Made by a program: the position numbers and the translations under genes. This document shows, one piece after another, positions 61,756 to 64,000 of a DNA stretch of 64,000 nucleotides (positions are counted from its first letter, which is position 1; each line of letters begins with the position of its first letter). The notes under the pieces were generated by a model. That model was given only the letters and a program-made list of their open reading frames with translations. It made no database searches and had not been told where the DNA came from. Source of the stretch: Candidatus Obscuribacterales bacterium (GTDB taxonomy: Bacteria > Cyanobacteriota > Vampirovibrionia > Obscuribacterales > Obscuribacteraceae); contig JAHBVO010000001.1 in NCBI GenBank assembly GCA_019637435.1, forward strand, positions 310,001 through 374,000. Direction: 5' to 3'.

Positions 61756-62679
61756 ATGAATCATAAAAATTCGAATGTTGAACAAAATTTAGTCCGAACG
61801 AAAGACGAAAGCGAAAACGTTCGAATCGGGCTCCGCAAGCCGGATTGGTTGCGAGTGAAGCTTCCGACTGGGACAGGTTATCGCAAGGTAAAGAGTCTCA
61901 TTGAAGAGCACGAGCTGCACACTGTTTGTGAGTCGGCTGCCTGCCCGAACCGCGGAGAATGCTGGTCTCGCCAGACCGCCACCTTCATGATTCTCGGAAA
62001 TATATGCACTCGAAGCTGTGGTTTTTGTAATGTAATCACTGGCAAACCCACCGAACTCGACCTCGACGAGCCGCGCCGCGTAGCTGACGCAGTGCGTCTG
62101 ATGGATTTGAAGTACGCAGTTATAACTTCTGTTAATAGAGACGAACTGAAAGACGGCGGCGCTTCAGTTTGGGCCGAAACCATTCGCGCTGTCCGCGAGG
62201 CAAGTCCGAACACCAAGATTGAGGTTCTCATTCCAGACTTCTGTTCGAACTGGGACGCTTTGCAAACAGTTATCGACGCCAGACCCGATGTTTTAAACCA
62301 CAACACTGAAACGGTTCCGCGTCTCTATCTCAAAGTCCGACCTCAGGGCAAATTCGTTCGTAGCATGGAACTCCTCCAGCGCGCCAAAGAACAAGGCATG
62401 GTCACCAAATCCGGTATCATGGTCGGACTCGGCGAGACGAACGAGGAAATTCTCGAAGTCATGGAAGAGTGGCGCAAAGTGAAAGTTGACTTGCTGACAC
62501 TCGGGCAATACATGCAGCCTACTCTGAACCACCTTCCCGTGGAACGCTGGGTAACACCTGAGGAGTTTGAATACTTCCACGAAGTCGGCATGAAGATGGG
62601 CTTTGAAAACGTCTTCAGCGGTCCGCTGGTGCGAAGCAGTTATCACGCTGACGAACAATCTCTTTCGATTTTGGAATAG
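61756..62679 (+). CDS. lipA: Lipoyl synthase
   Basis: 307 aa radical-SAM enzyme. Auxiliary cluster cysteines Cys58, Cys63, Cys69 (CESAACPNRGEC) and SAM cluster Cys84, Cys88, Cys91 (CTRSCGFC) are all present, and the C-terminal RSSYHADE supplies the serine ligand. It inserts two sulfurs into octanoyl groups, making the lipoyl cofactor of E2 (Lys42 of PdhC). Divergent placement from pdhA fits joint control. lipB or lplA is not in the window. Confidence 0.96.
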   Translation: MNHKNSNVEQNLVRTKDESENVRIGLRKPDWLRVKLPTGTGYRKVKSLIEEHELHTVCESAACPNRGECWSRQTATFMILGNICTRSCGFCNVITGKPTELDLDEPRRVADAVRLMDLKYAVITSVNRDELKDGGASVWAETIRAVREASPNTKIEVLIPDFCSNWDALQTVIDARPDVLNHNTETVPRLYLKVRPQGKFVRSMELLQRAKEQGMVTKSGIMVGLGETNEEILEVMEEWRKVKVDLLTLGQYMQPTLNHLPVERWVTPEEFEYFHEVGMKMGFENVFSGPLVRSSYHADEQSLSILE

Positions 62680-62713
62680 ACTCAGCGTTTGTGTTCAATC
62701 TTGGAGGTAACAC

Positions 62714-63475
62714 GTGAGCGACAGCAACGAGCGAAGTCTTCAAGAAGAGGAATTTTTGCTGAGAAGAAACGGTCGAGAGCTGCCTGTTTTCGCCGTCGGT
62801 CCGAACGATGTTGCATCTGCCGGCTTGATTTTGATCCATGAAATTTTTGGTTTGAACGAACACATTCGCGATGTCAGTCGGCGGTTCGCCAAGACTCTTG
62901 GACTCCGGGTTTTCGCTCCGGATCTGTTTGCCGACCGCCCGGGACTTCCTGCGGATAAGAACGACCTTGACGGTATGCGCGCCGTCTGGTCCAAAATTCC
63001 CGATTCGGAGCTGATAGGCGACTTACAAGCGCTGTATCAGGAGATGAGTAAGCGCGACGATGTACTTTCCGAAACAGTTGGAACTATCGGATACTGCATG
63101 GGTGGAGCGATGGCTTTGATGTTTGCCTGCTCTACTCCGCATATCGCTTTCCTTATCGACTACTACGGGCGTGTCCGCTATCCCGAAATTACAGAGACGA
63201 AAACGAAGCATCCGATCGACTACGCTTGCGGAAATGTTTGCCCTACGCTCGGTTTGTTCTCCGGGATCGATTCCTTAATCCCCGTTTCAGACGTTGAACA
63301 GTTGGAGGACCGATTGAAACAATACTCGCCTGATGTTCAACTCAAAATCTATCCCGATGCTCCGCATGCATTCTTCAACGATACTCGCGATCACTATAAT
63401 GAAGCTGCCGCTAAAGATGCCTGGGAGCGAACAGTAGAGTTTATTAACAGGCAGATATCGGTGAAAAACGGTTAG
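62714..63475 (+). CDS. Dienelactone hydrolase family protein
   Basis: 253 aa alpha/beta hydrolase with Cys nucleophile: Cys128 in GYCMGG, Asp in SGIDSLIPV (about 187) and His in PDAPHAFFND (about 216). The family opens dienelactones but many members act on other esters. 34 nt behind lipA and preceded by GGAGG, so probably co-transcribed. No aromatic degradation genes are nearby, so a true dienelactone role is doubtful. Confidence 0.9.
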   Translation: MSDSNERSLQEEEFLLRRNGRELPVFAVGPNDVASAGLILIHEIFGLNEHIRDVSRRFAKTLGLRVFAPDLFADRPGLPADKNDLDGMRAVWSKIPDSELIGDLQALYQEMSKRDDVLSETVGTIGYCMGGAMALMFACSTPHIAFLIDYYGRVRYPEITETKTKHPIDYACGNVCPTLGLFSGIDSLIPVSDVEQLEDRLKQYSPDVQLKIYPDAPHAFFNDTRDHYNEAAAKDAWERTVEFINRQISVKNG

Positions 63476-63555
63476 CGCTTACAGTGTCCGTGACGGTTTG
63501 AAACAGAATGATTTTGAAATTGACGGTGTCACATATGGTATCAGTGACGAGATTG

Positions 63556-64000
63556 ATGGTGTCGCGAGCGGTGCCAGCTTTTACGAAACCCGCTTTGATG
63601 ATGTTAACGTGCCTGGTATCACTAATAGTGATGCTTCCGGCTTACTCCGCTGACGATCCTGATTGGGTCGAGGACGCTCCCAATTCCTCTCCCAGGGTCG
63701 AGAAGCAGGGAGATAAGACAGTTCTGAAACTCGGCATCGAGCACTCGGGGCAGCTTGATCCGGTACCGGACAATTTGCAAGCCGGCTCGATATTCGACAG
63801 CCGACTCCTCGAGGGCGGCAGTGACAAGCTCACCTGGTATCGCATTCCTGATTGGCTCGCTGGCCAATGGCAGAGGCGTATGGAAACGCGGGTATTCAGC
63901 CAGGATTGCGTTTCTGGATATACAGATAGATCACAGAATACTTTCATGTCGGAACAGGTTGCTGACTTTGGTGTGCAACGGGATAAGCAAGGTCACATAT
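63556..64000 (+). CDS. Secreted protein, paralogue of 14774-15628, truncated by window edge
   Basis: Open frame to the end of the window (148 visible codons). A signal peptide follows ATG 63556 (hydrophobic core about 15-29, AYS/ADD cleavage). In-frame ATGs also occur at 63508, 63535, 63598 and 63601. The mature part carries LGIEHSGQLDP, LQAGSIFDSRLL and WYRIPDWLAGQW. These match, in order and spacing, IEHSDKLDP, QVGTEFDESLL and WWRVPHWLAGKW of the gene at 14774. Thus two members of an unnamed secreted family lie about 49 kb apart. Confidence 0.75.
   Translation, partial: MVSRAVPAFTKPALMMLTCLVSLIVMLPAYSADDPDWVEDAPNSSPRVEKQGDKTVLKLGIEHSGQLDPVPDNLQAGSIFDSRLLEGGSDKLTWYRIPDWLAGQWQRRMETRVFSQDCVSGYTDRSQNTFMSEQVADFGVQRDKQGHI

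Overview
The window looks like a chromosomal segment of an uncultured bacterium, most likely of the non-photosynthetic cyanobacterial sister lineage (Melainabacteria/Vampirovibrionia, perhaps Obscuribacterales). This is inference. The grounds are membrane-anchored Hanks-type Ser/Thr kinases, many TPR, Sel1 and coiled-coil proteins, roughly balanced base composition, a membrane protein (18492-19796) of a family I know from cyanobacteria and chloroplasts, and a very large plant-type methionine S-methyltransferase homologue (3948-7061). No tRNA, rRNA or CRISPR array was seen.

Layout. 1-9.6 kb: 3' part of a Ser/Thr kinase, a long TPR protein, the methyltransferase-aminotransferase fusion, an SDR oxidoreductase, a small unknown protein and a secreted class A beta-lactamase-fold protein that lacks the deacylation glutamate. 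9.6-12.6 kb is an accessory island: a DUF1016/YhcG-type PDDEXK nuclease bracketed by an exact 16-nt direct repeat, two strong palindromes, two unknown proteins and a (CTT)11 microsatellite. 12.6-15.6 kb: a 701-aa coiled-coil protein and a secreted protein whose paralogue runs off the right edge of the window.

15.7-24.8 kb (minus strand) holds two gene chains: chloroplast-type membrane protein, MOSC protein, Sel1-SAF protein; and a tiny YIDPGTG protein, a methyltransferase, glutamate dehydrogenase and an OPT peptide transporter. The last two suggest use of peptides as carbon and nitrogen source. 25-31.8 kb: a secreted unknown, an amidohydrolase, an NTPase, a patatin-like phospholipase and a fatty acid desaturase. 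31.8-33.7 kb is a complete group II intron placed directly behind the desaturase terminator. 33.7-48.1 kb: a second full-length Ser/Thr kinase, small unknown proteins, a choloylglycine-hydrolase-family enzyme, a dual-specificity-phosphatase-like protein, methylmalonate-semialdehyde dehydrogenase, a class V aminotransferase, a repeat-bearing TonB-C-like protein, a beta-propeller-like protein, a Met/Gln/Pro repeat protein and a possible ADP-ribosyltransferase-fold protein.

48.4-55.9 kb is an apparent operon of three large coiled-coil proteins (1556, 443 and about 466 aa) with no function I recognise. 56.3-61.6 kb is a pyruvate dehydrogenase operon (E1alpha, E1beta, a possible 32-codon ORF, E2, E3), divergent from lipA, whose product makes the lipoyl cofactor E2 needs. 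A dienelactone-hydrolase-family protein and the partial secreted paralogue end the window.

The strongest leads are the bacterial plant-type methionine S-methyltransferase homologue that keeps a PLP lysine, the three-gene coiled-coil operon, the direct-repeat-flanked nuclease island, the terminator-seated group II intron, and the unlisted small ORF inside the PDH operon.
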